Notes: a model not told the origin generated them from the sequence alone. A DNA stretch of 64,000 bases from Paraburkholderia dioscoreae (GCF_902459535.1 NZ_LR699553.1:4092001-4156000); one strand, 5' to 3'; positions 55,394 to 64,000 are shown, counted from the stretch's first letter. Made by a program: numbers and translations.

Positions 55394-55407
55394 GCAAAAC
55401 AAGCGTC

Positions 55408-55812
55408 TTAGATACGACGACGCTTCGGCGGACGGCAGCCGTTGTGCGGAACCGGAGTCACGTCGGAGATCGCGGTGATCTTGATGCCAAGACCATGCAA
55501 CGCGCGCACCGCCGACTCACGGCCAGGACCGGGGCCCTTGATCCGCACTTCGAGGTTCTTCACGCCGTATTCCATCGCCACGCGGCCAGCCGATTCGGCC
55601 GCCACCTGAGCTGCAAACGGGGTCGACTTACGCGAACCCTTGAAGCCCTGACCACCCGACGTTGCCCAAGCAAGTGCATTGCCTTGACGATCGGTGATCG
55701 TGATGATGGTGTTATTGAACGACGCGTGAACGTGAACCACGCCCTCGGCGACGTTCTTCTTGACCTTCTTGCGAACGCGTTGCGCCGCGGAGTTGTTCGA
55801 AGCCTTAGCCAT
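55408..55812 (-). CDS. rpsK: 30S ribosomal protein S11
   Basis: The 134-residue protein shows VHVHASFNNTIITITDRQGNALAWATSGGQGFKGSRKSTPFAAQ and the C-terminal ITDVTP-type motif as ISDVTPVPHNGCRPPKRRRI. It forms part of the 30S platform. It is 28 bp after rpsM. Confidence 0.98.
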   Translation of the reverse strand: MAKASNNSAAQRVRKKVKKNVAEGVVHVHASFNNTIITITDRQGNALAWATSGGQGFKGSRKSTPFAAQVAAESAGRVAMEYGVKNLEVRIKGPGPGRESAVRALHGLGIKITAISDVTPVPHNGCRPPKRRRI

Positions 55813-55840
55813 TACGTTTTCCTGTAACTGTCAGTTCCGC

Positions 55841-56206
55841 TTACTTCTTCAGCGATTGCGCTGCACGACGCGGACCCTTGCGCGTACGGGCATTCGTACG
55901 CGTACGTTGGCCGCGCAGGGGCAAGCCCTTACGATGCCGAACGCCACGGTAGCAGCCGAGATCCATCAGGCGCTTGATATTCATCGTCGTTTCACGGCGC
56001 AGATCGCCCTCAACGATGAACTTGCCGACTTCTTCACGCAGCTTTTCGAGGTCTGCGTCGTTCAGGTCTTTGACCTTCTTCGAAAATGCCACACCAGCAG
56101 CGACGCAAATGTCGCGCGAGCGCGTGCGGCCGATACCGTAAATAGCCGTCAGGCCGATTTCGGTATGCTGGTGATTCGGGATGTTAACCCCTGCGATACG
56201 AGCCAT
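55841..56206 (-). CDS. rpsM: 30S ribosomal protein S13
   Basis: The 121-residue protein shows [30 protein letters not shown], the helix-hairpin region and the basic tail [22 protein letters not shown]. It lies in the 30S head and contacts P-site tRNA through its tail. It follows rpmJ and starts the alpha group. Confidence 0.98.
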
Positions 56207-56247
56207 TGTTTTTCCTCAAACAAAAAGCGCAAGCAAAAGCGCGGCGT

Positions 56248-56364
56248 TCAGCCTTGACGCTGTTTGTGGCGCGGATCAGAGCTGCAAATCACGCGCACAA
56301 CGCCTTTGCGCTTGATGATCTTGCAATTGCGGCAAATGCGTTTAACCGATGCCATCACTTTCAT
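56248..56364 (-). CDS. rpmJ: 50S ribosomal protein L36
   Basis: I read this 38-codon gene directly: [20 protein letters not shown] and then [18 protein letters not shown]. The zinc ribbon is complete (Cys11, Cys14, Cys27, His33). It lies between infA and rpsM, its usual place after secY. It is shorter than most ORF callers allow. Confidence 0.97.
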
Positions 56365-56384
56365 GATATTACCCTTTTTTCAAA

Positions 56385-56603
56385 TCACTTCGCCCGGAAC
56401 ACGATCCGCGCACGCGACAGATCGTAAGGCGTCAATTCAACCGTCACCTTGTCGCCCGGCAAGATTCGGATGTAATGCATCCGCATCTTCCCAGATATGT
56501 GTCCCAATACGACATGGCCGTTTTCCAGCTTCACCCTGAAGGTAGCATTAGGCAGGTTTTCGATGACTTCACCCTGCATCTGGATAACATCGTCTTTGGC
56601 CAT
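56385..56603 (-). CDS. infA: Translation initiation factor IF-1
   Basis: The 72-residue OB-fold protein starts at MAKDDVIQMQGEV (ATG at 56603, AGGA upstream). It shows NLPNATFRVKLENGHVVLGHISGKMRMHYIRILPGDKVTVELTPYDLSRARIVFR. Four residues upstream in frame are not needed. It occupies the A site during initiation. It lies between secY and rpmJ. Confidence 0.98.
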   Translation of the reverse strand: MAKDDVIQMQGEVIENLPNATFRVKLENGHVVLGHISGKMRMHYIRILPGDKVTVELTPYDLSRARIVFRAK

Positions 56604-56611
56604 AAGTCCTT

Positions 56612-57958
56612 TCAACGCATCGGGACGCCGCCGCCTTTGAAATTAGCTTTCTTCAGCAGCGATTCATACTGTTGCGACATAACGTACGACTGCACCTGCG
56701 CCATGAAATCCATTGTGACGACGACAATGATCAGCAGCGACGTTCCACCAAAATAAAACGGCACGTTCCAGCGCAGTACCAGAAACTCGGGCAGCAGGCA
56801 AACAAACACGATGTAGATCGCACCGGCCAGCGTCAGACGTGTCAGGATACGGTCGATGTATCGCGCCGTTTGGTCGCCCGGGCGGATGCCTGGGACGAAA
56901 GCGCCACTCTTTTTCAGGTTGTCGGCCGTCTCTCTGCTGTTGAACACCAATGCGGTGTAGAAGAAACAGAAGAAGACGATCGCCAACGCGTACAGCAACA
57001 CGTACACGGGTTGACCGGGCTTAAGGGCTTCGGCTACGTTGTGCAACGTGTCTGCGAACCAGCTGGTACGCGACCCCGAACTAAACCAGTTCAGGATGGT
57101 TGCCGGGAAGAGAATGATCGACGATGCAAAGATCGGCGGAATCACGCCCGACATGTTCAATTTCAGCGGCAAATGCGAAGACTGACCGCCGTAAATCTTG
57201 TTACCGACTTGCCGCTTTGCGTAGTTCACAAGAATCTTGCGCTGGCCGCGTTCGATGAACACCACCAGATACGTCACAGCAGCAATCAGCGCGACGACGA
57301 TAATCGCGGATATCGGACTCATCGAACCGGTTTGCACCAGCGAAACAAGACCACCGATTGCATTCGGGAAGCCCGCTGCAATCCCGCCGAAAATAATGAT
57401 CGAGATACCGTTGCCAAGCCCGCGCTCCGTGATCTGCTCACCCAGCCACATCAGGAACATCGTGCCGGTCACCAGCGTCACGACCGTCGTCAACCGAAAA
57501 ACCATTCCCGGATCAATCACCAGGCCAGGCTGATTTTCCAACGCCACGGCAATGCCGAACGCCTGGAACGTCGCCAGCAGGACCGTGAAGATACGCGTGT
57601 ACTGCGTAATCTTCCGTTGACCCGCTTGCCCTTCCTTTTTCAGCGCTTCGAGCTGCGGCGAGACAATCGCCAGCAACTGCATGATGATCGACGCCGAAAT
57701 ATACGGCATGATCCCCAGCGCAAAAATCGTGAACCGCGAAAGTGCGCCACCCGAAAACATGTTGAACATGCCAAGGATGCCGCCCGACTGGCTTTGGAAA
57801 AGCTTTGCCAGCTGGTCCGGGTCAATACCCGGCACCGGAATATGCGCGCCGATACGGTAGACGATCAGCGCCAGCAGCAGGAACACTGCCCGCCGACGCA
57901 GATCGCCGAACTTCGCCGCGCCGCGACCGGGTTTTGCGAGACTCGGGCTGTTAGCCAA
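56612..57958 (-). CDS. secY: Protein translocase channel subunit SecY
   Basis: The 448-residue protein has ten membrane helices. SecY signatures include AHIPVPGIDPDQL, GIMPYISASIIMQLL, GNGISIIIFGGIAAG and the cytoplasmic loop ERGQRKILVNYAKRQVG. The start is TTG at 57958 (LANSPSLAK in frame), preceded by GGAGAAGG. The ATG 18 bases further upstream overlaps this ribosome site and is not used. It is the membrane pore for Sec export, at the end of the spc group. Confidence 0.97.
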   Translation of the reverse strand: MANSPSLAKPGRGAAKFGDLRRRAVFLLLALIVYRIGAHIPVPGIDPDQLAKLFQSQSGGILGMFNMFSGGALSRFTIFALGIMPYISASIIMQLLAIVSPQLEALKKEGQAGQRKITQYTRIFTVLLATFQAFGIAVALENQPGLVIDPGMVFRLTTVVTLVTGTMFLMWLGEQITERGLGNGISIIIFGGIAAGFPNAIGGLVSLVQTGSMSPISAIIVVALIAAVTYLVVFIERGQRKILVNYAKRQVGNKIYGGQSSHLPLKLNMSGVIPPIFASSIILFPATILNWFSSGSRTSWFADTLHNVAEALKPGQPVYVLLYALAIVFFCFFYTALVFNSRETADNLKKSGAFVPGIRPGDQTARYIDRILTRLTLAGAIYIVFVCLLPEFLVLRWNVPFYFGGTSLLIIVVVTMDFMAQVQSYVMSQQYESLLKKANFKGGGVPMR

Positions 57959-58004
57959 GTACCTTCTCCGATGCAAATGCTAGTGACGGCAATTAGCTTG
58001 CGCG

Positions 58005-58439
58005 TTACTCGGCAAAAGAGCCGCCGGCTGCTTCGATAGCAGCGCGCGCACCCTTCGTCGCACCCAGACCCTTCACAACGACCTTGCGCTTGAGCTCGCC
58101 CGTCGCGATGATCTTGGCGCTCTTGATCAACTCGCCGACCAAGCCGGCTTGCTTCAGAGCCAGCAGATCGATTTCATCGACCGGCAGCTTTTCCAGATCC
58201 GAGAGACGCACCTCACCAACGAATTCCTTCGTCAGCGAAGTAAAGCCACGCTTCGGCAGGCGACGTTGCAGCGGCATTTGACCGCCTTCGAAGCCAACCT
58301 TGTGAAAGCCGCCTGAGCGCGACTTCTGACCCTTGTGACCGCGGCCAGCCGTCTTGCCCAGACCGGAGCCGATACCACGGCCGACGCGACGCTTAGCGTG
58401 CTTCGAGCCTTCAGCCGGCTTCAGGTTATTCAATTCCAT
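58005..58439 (-). CDS. rplO: 50S ribosomal protein L15
   Basis: The 144-residue protein shows MELNNLKPAEGSKHAKRRVGRGIGSGLGKTAGRGHKGQKSRSG, the standard Gly/Lys-rich start, and QMPLQRRLPKRGF. AGGAG lies six bases before the ATG at 58439. It lies between rpmD and secY. Confidence 0.98.
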   Translation of the reverse strand: MELNNLKPAEGSKHAKRRVGRGIGSGLGKTAGRGHKGQKSRSGGFHKVGFEGGQMPLQRRLPKRGFTSLTKEFVGEVRLSDLEKLPVDEIDLLALKQAGLVGELIKSAKIIATGELKRKVVVKGLGATKGARAAIEAAGGSFAE

Positions 58440-58468
58440 TATCAACTCCTTGAGTCCTGGTCAGCCGC

Positions 58469-58651
58469 TTAGCTGATGACCTTAACGAGGTACGAAACCT
58501 TGTTGATCATGCCGCGCACAGCCGGCGTGTCCTGCAACTCGCTAACCGAGTTGAGTCGGCGCAGGCCCAAGCCACGCACCGTTGCACGGTGCGTCTCACG
58601 GGTGCCGATCAGGCTCTTGACGAGCTGGACCTTGACAGTTTTATCAGACAT
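58469..58651 (-). CDS. rpmD: 50S ribosomal protein L30
   Basis: The 60-residue protein from MSDKTVKVQLVKSLIG is complete, with ETHRATVRGLGLRRLNSV and the C-terminal VSYLVKVI. The longer open frame upstream overlaps rpsE and is spurious. It lies between rpsE and rplO. Confidence 0.98.
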   Translation of the reverse strand: MSDKTVKVQLVKSLIGTRETHRATVRGLGLRRLNSVSELQDTPAVRGMINKVSYLVKVIS

Positions 58652-58661
58652 GGTGTCCACC

Positions 58662-59180
58662 TTAGCCCAGAATATCTTCGACGGACTTGCCGCGCTTCGC
58701 CGCGATGTCGCCCGGCGTGGACTGCTTGCGCAGACCGTCGAGCGTTGCACGAACGAGGTTGTACGGGTTCGTCGAACCGTGGCTCTTAGCAACCACGTTT
58801 TGCACGCCCATTACGTCGAACACTGCGCGCATCGGGCCACCAGCGATCACGCCCGTACCGTCCTTCGCCGGAGCGAGGAGAACTGCGGATGCGCCGTGCT
58901 TACCATGCACTTCGTGTTGCAACGTACCGTTCTTCAGCGGCACCTTGAACATGTTACGGCGAGCTTGTTCCATTGCCTTTTGAACAGCAACCGGAACTTC
59001 CTTCGCTTTGCCCTTGCCCATGCCGATGCGGCCATCGCCGTCGCCGACCACGGTCAGCGCGGCGAAACCGAGAATCCGGCCGCCCTTCACAACCTTGGTC
59101 ACGCGGTTGACCGAAATCATCTTTTCGCGCAGGCCGTCGTCGCGTTCGTCAGCCTGAACTTTCGCTTGCATCTTTGCCAT
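58662..59180 (-). CDS. rpsE: 30S ribosomal protein S5
   Basis: The 172-residue protein shows the RNA-binding part DGLREKMISVNRVTKVVKGGRILGFAALTVVGDGDGRIGMGKGKAKEVPVA and the C-terminal GSTNPYNLVRATLDGL. It acts in decoding fidelity. It lies between rplR and rpmD. Confidence 0.98.
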   Translation of the reverse strand: MAKMQAKVQADERDDGLREKMISVNRVTKVVKGGRILGFAALTVVGDGDGRIGMGKGKAKEVPVAVQKAMEQARRNMFKVPLKNGTLQHEVHGKHGASAVLLAPAKDGTGVIAGGPMRAVFDVMGVQNVVAKSHGSTNPYNLVRATLDGLRKQSTPGDIAAKRGKSVEDILG

Positions 59181-59194
59181 GACGAATTCTTCCC

Positions 59195-59560
59195 TTAGAA
59201 CTTGAGTCCGGCTTCGCGCGCCGCATCAGCCAGCGCTTTCACGCGGCCGTGGTAACGGAAACCCGAACGGTCGAAGGCGACGGATTCGATGCCGGCAGCC
59301 TTAGCCTTTTCTGCGATGCGCTTACCGATCAGCGTGGCAGCAGCGACGTTGCCGCCCTTGCCCGTTTGATCAGCCAATTGCGCACGCACTTCGGCCTCGA
59401 GCGTCGACGCGCTGGCGAGCACCTTGGTGCCGCACGGCGAGAACACTTGCGCATAGATGTGCGTGTTCGTGCGATGCACGGCGAGACGCGCGACCTGCAG
59501 CTCAGCGATCTTGATACGCGTCTGACGAGCGCGGCGCAGGCGAGATTGAGTCTTATCCAT
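59195..59560 (-). CDS. rplR: 50S ribosomal protein L18
   Basis: The 121-residue protein shows the basic start MDKTQSRLRRARQTRIKIAEL and the C-terminal VAFDRSGFRYHGRVKALADAAREAGLKF. It binds 5S rRNA. It lies between rplF and rpsE. Confidence 0.98.
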   Translation of the reverse strand: MDKTQSRLRRARQTRIKIAELQVARLAVHRTNTHIYAQVFSPCGTKVLASASTLEAEVRAQLADQTGKGGNVAAATLIGKRIAEKAKAAGIESVAFDRSGFRYHGRVKALADAAREAGLKF

Positions 59561-59572
59561 GATTGCGCACCC

Positions 59573-60103
59573 TTACTTCTTCTTCGTTTCTTTGAGGATC
59601 ACAACCTCATTGGCGTAACGCACACCCTTGCCCTTATAGGGCTCCGGCGGGCGATAGCCGCGCACTTCTGCAGCGACCTGGCCAACTTGTTGTTTGTTGA
59701 TCCCCTTGATCACGATTTCGGTTTGCGTCGGGGTCTCAGCCTTGACGCCTTCCGGCATCTGGTGCACCACAGGGTGCGAGAAACCCAGCGACAGGTTCAG
59801 CTTGTCGCCTTGCGCCTGTGCGCGGTAGCCAACGCCAACCAGCGTCAGCTTGCGCTCGAAACCCTTCGTCACGCCGTTCACCATGTTCGCAACCAGTGCG
59901 CGCATCGTGCCCGACATCGCATTCGCTTCGCGGCTTTCGTCAACCGGCTCGAAATTCAGCGTGCCGTTGTCGTTCACCACTTTCACGAGGCGGTTTGCCG
60001 CCTGCGTAATCGTACCCAGCGGGCCCTTGACGGTGATGCGATCGTCGCTCAGGGCCACTTCTGCGCCTTGCAGCGCGACCGGGCTTTTACCTACTCGAGA
60101 CAT
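59573..60103 (-). CDS. rplF: 50S ribosomal protein L6
   Basis: The 176-residue protein has two similar domains: MSRVGKSPVALQGAEVALSDD, GTMRALVANMVNGVTKGFERKL, LVGVGYRAQAQGD and the C-terminal RGYRPPEPYKGKGVRYANE. It lies near the GTPase centre. It lies between rpsH and rplR. Confidence 0.98.
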   Translation of the reverse strand: MSRVGKSPVALQGAEVALSDDRITVKGPLGTITQAANRLVKVVNDNGTLNFEPVDESREANAMSGTMRALVANMVNGVTKGFERKLTLVGVGYRAQAQGDKLNLSLGFSHPVVHQMPEGVKAETPTQTEIVIKGINKQQVGQVAAEVRGYRPPEPYKGKGVRYANEVVILKETKKK

Positions 60104-60121
60104 GTTTCTCTCCTTTCGGCC

Positions 60122-60517
60122 TTAAGCGACGTAGCAGATGACTTCGCCGCCAACGCCCGTTGCACGCGCCTTGCGGTCCGTCATCACGCCCTTCGGCGTC
60201 GACACAATTGCCACGCCGAGGCCATTCATGACCACGGGGATGTCGTTACGGCCGCGGTACACACGCAGACCAGGCTTCGAAACGCGTTCAATGCGTTCGA
60301 TGACCGGACGGCCAGCGTAGTACTTCAACACGATGTTCAATTCAGACTTCGCACCTTCGGACTTCACTGCGAAATCATCGATATAGCCTTCGTCCTTCAG
60401 GACCTGCGCAATCGCAACCTTGACTTTCGACGAGGGCATAGTCACCGAGACTTTCTCAACCATCTGCGCATTGCGGATGCGAGTCAGCATATCGGCGATA
60501 GGATCACTCATGCTCAT
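60122..60517 (-). CDS. rpsH: 30S ribosomal protein S8
   Basis: The 131-residue protein shows [15 protein letters not shown] and the C-terminal [36 protein letters not shown]. The ATG at 60517 has AGGAG eight bases upstream; one at 60511 is also possible. In E. coli S8 represses the spc operon by binding the rplE region. Confidence 0.98.
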
Positions 60518-60531
60518 TTACGTTTCTCCTA

Positions 60532-60837
60532 TTACCAGCTCGCCTTGGTCAGGCCAGGGATCTCGCCGCGGAACGCGATTTCGCGAATCTTGTTACGCGC
60601 CAGCCCGAATTTACGGAACGTGCCACGCGGGCGACCGGTAATTGCGCAACGATTACGCTTACGGGTCGGATTAGAGTTGCGCGGCAGTTGTTGCAGTTCC
60701 AGACGTGCTGCGTAATGCTCTTCGTCCGACTTGCTCATATCGCCGATGATCGCTTTCAGCTCAGCACGTTTGGGAGCGTACTTAGCGGCAAGGCGAGCAC
60801 GCTTCTTTTCACGTTCGATCAGTGCCAGTTTAGCCAC
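60532..60837 (-). CDS. rpsN: 30S ribosomal protein S14 (zinc-free form)
   Basis: The 101-residue protein shows LPRNSNPTRKRNRCAITGRPRGTFRKFGLARNKIREIAF and ends KASW. It lacks the CxxC zinc motif of the short form and has the length of the C- type. It lies between rplE and rpsH. Confidence 0.98.
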   Translation of the reverse strand: MAKLALIEREKKRARLAAKYAPKRAELKAIIGDMSKSDEEHYAARLELQQLPRNSNPTRKRNRCAITGRPRGTFRKFGLARNKIREIAFRGEIPGLTKASW

Positions 60838-60844
60838 GGTAACC

Positions 60845-61384
60845 TCAGTTTCTGAACGGGAACTTGAAGCTGGCGAGCAGGGCCTTTGCTTCGTCGTCGG
60901 TCTTCGCAGTCGTCGTGATGCTGATGTTCAGCCCACGCAGCGCGTCGATCTTGTCGTAGTCGATTTCGGGGAAAATGATCTGCTCTTTCACACCGATGTT
61001 GTAGTTGCCGCGACCATCGAATGCACGACCCGACACGCCACGGAAGTCACGCACACGAGGGAGCGCAACCGTCACGAAACGGTCCAGAAATTCGTACATT
61101 GCCTGACCACGCAACGTGACCATTGCACCGATCGGATAGCCCTGACGGATCTTGAAGCCAGCGATTGCCTTGCGTGCCTTCGTGATCACCGGCTTCTGGC
61201 CTGCGATCTTCGTCAGGTCGCCAACGGCGTTTTCGATGATCTTCTTGTCAGCAACCGCTTCGCCAAGGCCCATATTCAGGGTGATCTTGGTGATGCGCGG
61301 CACTTCCATCACGGACTTGTAACCGAACTTCTCGATGAGGCCGGGTACAACTTTCTCTTTGTAAAACTCTTGCAAACGAGCCAT
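60845..61384 (-). CDS. rplE: 50S ribosomal protein L5
   Basis: The 179-residue protein shows KSVMEVPRITKITLNMGLGEAVADKK, GQKPVITKARKAIAGFKIRQGYPIGAMVTLRG and the C-terminal TTAKTDDEAKALLASFKFPFR. It binds 5S rRNA and the P-site tRNA elbow. It lies between rplX and rpsN. Confidence 0.98.
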   Translation of the reverse strand: MARLQEFYKEKVVPGLIEKFGYKSVMEVPRITKITLNMGLGEAVADKKIIENAVGDLTKIAGQKPVITKARKAIAGFKIRQGYPIGAMVTLRGQAMYEFLDRFVTVALPRVRDFRGVSGRAFDGRGNYNIGVKEQIIFPEIDYDKIDALRGLNISITTTAKTDDEAKALLASFKFPFRN

Positions 61385-61401
61385 TTTTTTACTCCGCAGC
61401 G

Positions 61402-61710
61402 TCAGGCGCTCAGCTCGGCACCGGTCGTTTTAAGGAAACGGACTTTCTTGTCTCCCTCGACCTTGATGCCTACACGCGACGCCTTGCCATTCGCGTCGAC
61501 CAATGCGACGTTCGAAATTTGCAGCGGCATCGTCTTGGCTTCCACACCGCCCGTCGTACCCTTCATCGGGTTCGGCTTGACGTGCTTCTTGACGAGGTTA
61601 ATACCCTCGACAATCACTTTGCCTTCGCCAACGGACAGCACGACGCCGCGCTTGCCTTTATCTTTGCCGGTGATGACGATAACTTCGTCACCTTTGCGAA
61701 TCTTGTTCAT
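61402..61710 (-). CDS. rplX: 50S ribosomal protein L24
   Basis: The 102-residue KOW-domain protein shows MNKIRKGDEVIVITGKDKGKRGVVLSV, INLVKKHVKPNP and GGVEAKTMPLQISNVALVD. It is an assembly initiator near the exit tunnel. It is nine bases after rplN. Confidence 0.98.
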   Translation of the reverse strand: MNKIRKGDEVIVITGKDKGKRGVVLSVGEGKVIVEGINLVKKHVKPNPMKGTTGGVEAKTMPLQISNVALVDANGKASRVGIKVEGDKKVRFLKTTGAELSA

Positions 61711-61719
61711 CGCGACTCC

Positions 61720-62088
61720 TTACAGCACTTCAGGTGCCAACGAAACGATCTTCATGAATCGTTCGCTGCGCAACTCGCGCGTGACAGGCCCGAAAATACG
61801 GGTGCCAATAGGTTCGAGCTTGGCATTCAACAACACAGCGGCGTTGCCATCGAACTTGATCAGCGAGCCGTCCTGACGGCGCACGCCCTTGGCGGTGCGA
61901 ACCACCACGGCGTTATAAATTTCGCCTTTCTTCACGCGCCCGCGCGGCGTTGCTTCTTTGACGGTCACCTTGATGATGTCGCCAATGCTGGCATAACGAC
62001 GCTTCGAGCCGCCGAGCACCTTGATGCACATAACTTCACGCGCACCCGTGTTGTCGGCCACTTCAAGCCGAGTTTCGGTCTGGATCAT
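61720..62088 (-). CDS. rplN: 50S ribosomal protein L14
   Basis: The 122-residue protein shows MIQTETRLEVADNTGAREVMCIKVLGGSKRRYASIGD and the C-terminal FGPVTRELRSERFMKIVSLAPEVL. It is the first gene of the spc group. A 290-bp spacer with a strong promoter-like sequence lies upstream. Confidence 0.98.
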   Translation of the reverse strand: MIQTETRLEVADNTGAREVMCIKVLGGSKRRYASIGDIIKVTVKEATPRGRVKKGEIYNAVVVRTAKGVRRQDGSLIKFDGNAAVLLNAKLEPIGTRIFGPVTRELRSERFMKIVSLAPEVL

Positions 62089-62298
62089 GGTTTATCTTTC
62101 CCAACTTAATCCGGTCACACCACCATGGCGTACCCGGTCAGTCTTGGTCCCGTCAGCCAATCGGCTGCTTGGGTTAGAACAGCAGCGACGGCAAACGAAA
62201 CCCGCCATCGCAATCCGGTGAATCCTTCGGAACAGACTGGCGCCTGAACCGCTCCCCCCACCAACTTCGCCCGCGACGGGGCTCCCATAAAAGAGGGA

Positions 62299-62334
62299 AG
62301 ACCGAAATTATAACAAATAATCTCGGTCTTGCAA
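62299..62334 (-). promoter_or_regulatory. Candidate spc operon promoter overlapping a hairpin
   Basis: On the minus strand TTGCAA (62334-62329) and a perfect TATAAT (62312-62307) are separated by 16 bp, about 220 bp upstream of rplN. The same stretch is a dyad, AAGACCGA(G) with TCGGTCTT (62330-62299), that could act as a weak terminator for the S10 operon ending at rpsQ. This is where E. coli also has its spc promoter. Confidence 0.65.
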
Positions 62335-62378
62335 GCGAAACTTACTGCGATTTCAATTACTTCTACAACACTGCGGCG

Positions 62379-62651
62379 TCAGATGACGCGAGCAGCCTCG
62401 ACCAGGCGAGCCACAACCCAAGCTTTCGTCTTCGAAATCGGACGCGTTTCCTGGATTTCAACGAGGTCGCCCTCGTTGTACGTGTTCGCATCGTCGTGCG
62501 CGTGGTACTTCTTGGAACGCACAACGTACTTGCCGTAGATCGGGTGCTTCACGCGGTGCTCAACCAGCACGGTGACCGTCTTGTCCATCTTGTTGCTGAC
62601 GACCTTGCCGACCAGCGTCCGCTTGAGCGAGGTTTTTACGCTATCGTTCAT
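62379..62651 (-). CDS. rpsQ: 30S ribosomal protein S17
   Basis: The 90-residue OB-fold protein shows [68 protein letters not shown]. It is the last gene of the S10 operon. Its ATG overlaps the rpmC stop by four bases. Confidence 0.98.
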
Positions 62652-62842
62652 TTCTGGTTCGCCTTCTCAGTCAGGACGGTCCGCACACGTGCGATGTCGC
62701 GACGAACCTTCTTCAGCTGGCTCGTGTTCGTGAGCTGCTGGGTCGCGAGTTGCATGCGCAGGCCGAATTGCGCCTTCAACAGGTCCGACAGCTCCTTGTT
62801 GAGCGCGGCCTGATCTTTCTGGTGAAGTTCGGAAGCCTTCAT
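62648..62842 (-). CDS. rpmC: 50S ribosomal protein L29
   Basis: The 64-residue helical protein shows [57 protein letters not shown]. The second of two adjacent ATGs has GGAG six bases upstream and is preferred. It lies between rplP and rpsQ. Confidence 0.97.
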
Positions 62843-62852
62843 CATTTGCTCC

Positions 62853-63269
62853 TTAGGCGCCGAGCTGACGCACGATAAACGTCGTCTTGAGCGGCAGCTT
62901 AGCTGCAGCCAGACGGAACGCTTCGCGTGCCAGCTCTTCGGTTACGCCGTCCATTTCGTACAGCATCTTGCCCGGTTGAATCTCTGCGACGTAATACTCA
63001 GGGTTACCTTTACCGTTACCCATCCGTACTTCAGCCGGCTTGTGCGAGATCGGCTTGTCCGGGAAAATGCGGATCCAGATGCGGCCACCACGCTTGATGT
63101 GACGCGTCATTGCACGACGTGCCGCTTCAATCTGGCGCGCGGTCAAGCGACCACGACCGATAGCCTTCAGGCCGAACTCACCGAACGAAACCGCGTTGCC
63201 GCGGGTAGCGATGCCGGTGTTACGACCCTTCTGCTCTTTGCGATACTTTCTGCGTTTCGGTTGCAGCAT
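62853..63269 (-). CDS. rplP: 50S ribosomal protein L16
   Basis: The 138-residue protein shows [70 protein letters not shown] and [24 protein letters not shown]. It lies near the A site and peptidyl transferase centre. It is two bases after rpsC. Confidence 0.98.
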
Positions 63270-63271
63270 CG

Positions 63272-64000
63272 TTATTCTCCAGTCTTCCCGCCGTCGCCGG
63301 CACCGCCAGCACGACGAGGAGCGCCGCGGCGTGCACCTGCCGGGCCACCACCTTCACCATCGCGACGCGGACGGCGATCGCCACCCGGACGTGCGTTGCG
63401 GCGCGGACGCTTTTCTTCGGCGACTTCTTCAACCACCGGTGCGTCGTTGCGGCCGAGCGTGTCGCCCTTGTAGACCCACACCTTCACGCCGATGATGCCG
63501 TACGTCGTCTTTGCTTCCGACGTCGCGTAGTCGATATCCGCACGCAGCGTATGAAGCGGCACGCGACCTTCGCGATACCATTCCGTACGAGCGATTTCGA
63601 TACCGTTCAGGCGGCCAGCGCTCATGATCTTGATGCCTTGAGCACCCAGACGCATTGCGTTTTGCATCGCACGCTTCATCGCGCGGCGGAACATAATCCG
63701 GCGCTCGAGTTGTTGCGTGATCGAATCCGCGATCAGTTGCGCATCGGTTTCCGGCTTGCGGATTTCTTCGATGTTGACGTGAACCGGAACGCCCATGCGC
63801 TTTTGCAGCTCGGACTTCAGCAGTTCAATGTCTTCACCCTTCTTACCGATCACGACACCCGGACGCGAGCTGAAAATAGTGATGCGGGCGTTCTTTGCAG
63901 GTCGCTCGATCACAACGCGGCCGACGGACGCGTTCTTCAGCTTCTTCTTCAGGTATTCACGAACACCGATGTCTTCCTGCAACATCGCCGCAAAATTGTT
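63272..64000 (-). CDS. rpsC: 30S ribosomal protein S3, 5' end outside the window
   Basis: The visible part has the KH domain [39 protein letters not shown] and the C-terminal [53 protein letters not shown]. The open frame continues upstream of the Met at 63985 to the window edge (NNFAA before it), so that Met is internal and the start is missing. The tail is unusually rich in Arg and Gly ([25 protein letters not shown]), a Burkholderiaceae feature. Confidence 0.98.

Overview
The window is a stretch of core chromosome from a high-GC betaproteobacterium of the Burkholderiaceae, most likely Paraburkholderia or a close Burkholderia relative. This rests on the proteins (ThiE with an N-terminal extension, RpsC with a long Arg/Gly-rich tail, CcsB/ResB cytochrome maturation, MsrPQ) and on the gene order (mlaFED-A, thiO-S-G-E, pilMN(OP)Q-aroK-aroB-dgt, cyaY/lptM-lysA, rpoA-rplQ-cutA-dsbD facing hemB). 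No prophage, insertion sequence, CRISPR array, tRNA or rRNA gene was seen. The only mobile-element relic is a RAYT-like gene that appears domesticated.

Layout. 1-2962 (minus): the Mla retrograde phospholipid transport operon, mlaF-E-D-A, with mlaA cut by the window edge. 3057-6770 (minus): a thiamine operon, thiO-thiS-thiG-thiE, behind a TPP riboswitch and a coupled 34-codon small ORF. 7163-9711: an SbmA/BacA-like ABC exporter/importer with an atypical short-chain dehydrogenase. 9998-17500: the most accessory-looking part. It has exported proteins of unknown role, two paralogous OmpR-type response regulators (one orphan, one with its EnvZ-like kinase), a stand-alone FlgH-like L-ring lipoprotein, and a Tat lipoprotein of the tyrosine-phosphatase fold whose nucleophile is Ser. 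17674-20225: an MFS transporter with D-amino-acid dehydrogenase. 20391-26679 (minus): glutamate synthase gltB-gltD, then the RAYT-like gene. 27879-29334: OmpW and an ElaB/YqjD-type protein.

29473-37014 (minus): the type IV pilus alignment/secretin operon (pilM, pilN, a pilO-pilP fusion, pilQ) running into aroK, aroB and a dGTPase, divergent from a class A penicillin-binding protein (37268-39667). 39797-41763: cyaY divergent from lptM-lysA. 41847-48051 (minus): msrP-msrQ (periplasmic Met-sulfoxide repair), ccsB-resB (cytochrome c maturation) and a cytochrome c4. 48316-50219: engB and hemB, with a well-structured candidate small RNA on the opposite strand between them. 50320-52531 (minus): cutA-dsbD. 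52963-64000 (minus): the 3' part of the S10 operon, the spc operon and the alpha operon, ending with rpoA and rplQ.

Most of the window is conventional housekeeping. The points most worth a second look are the anti-Shine-Dalgarno-loop small RNA between engB and hemB, the HUH-less RAYT-like protein carrying an AT-hook, the Cys-to-Ser pseudophosphatase, the small ORF coupled to thiO below the TPP riboswitch, and the orphan FlgH among duplicated response regulators.
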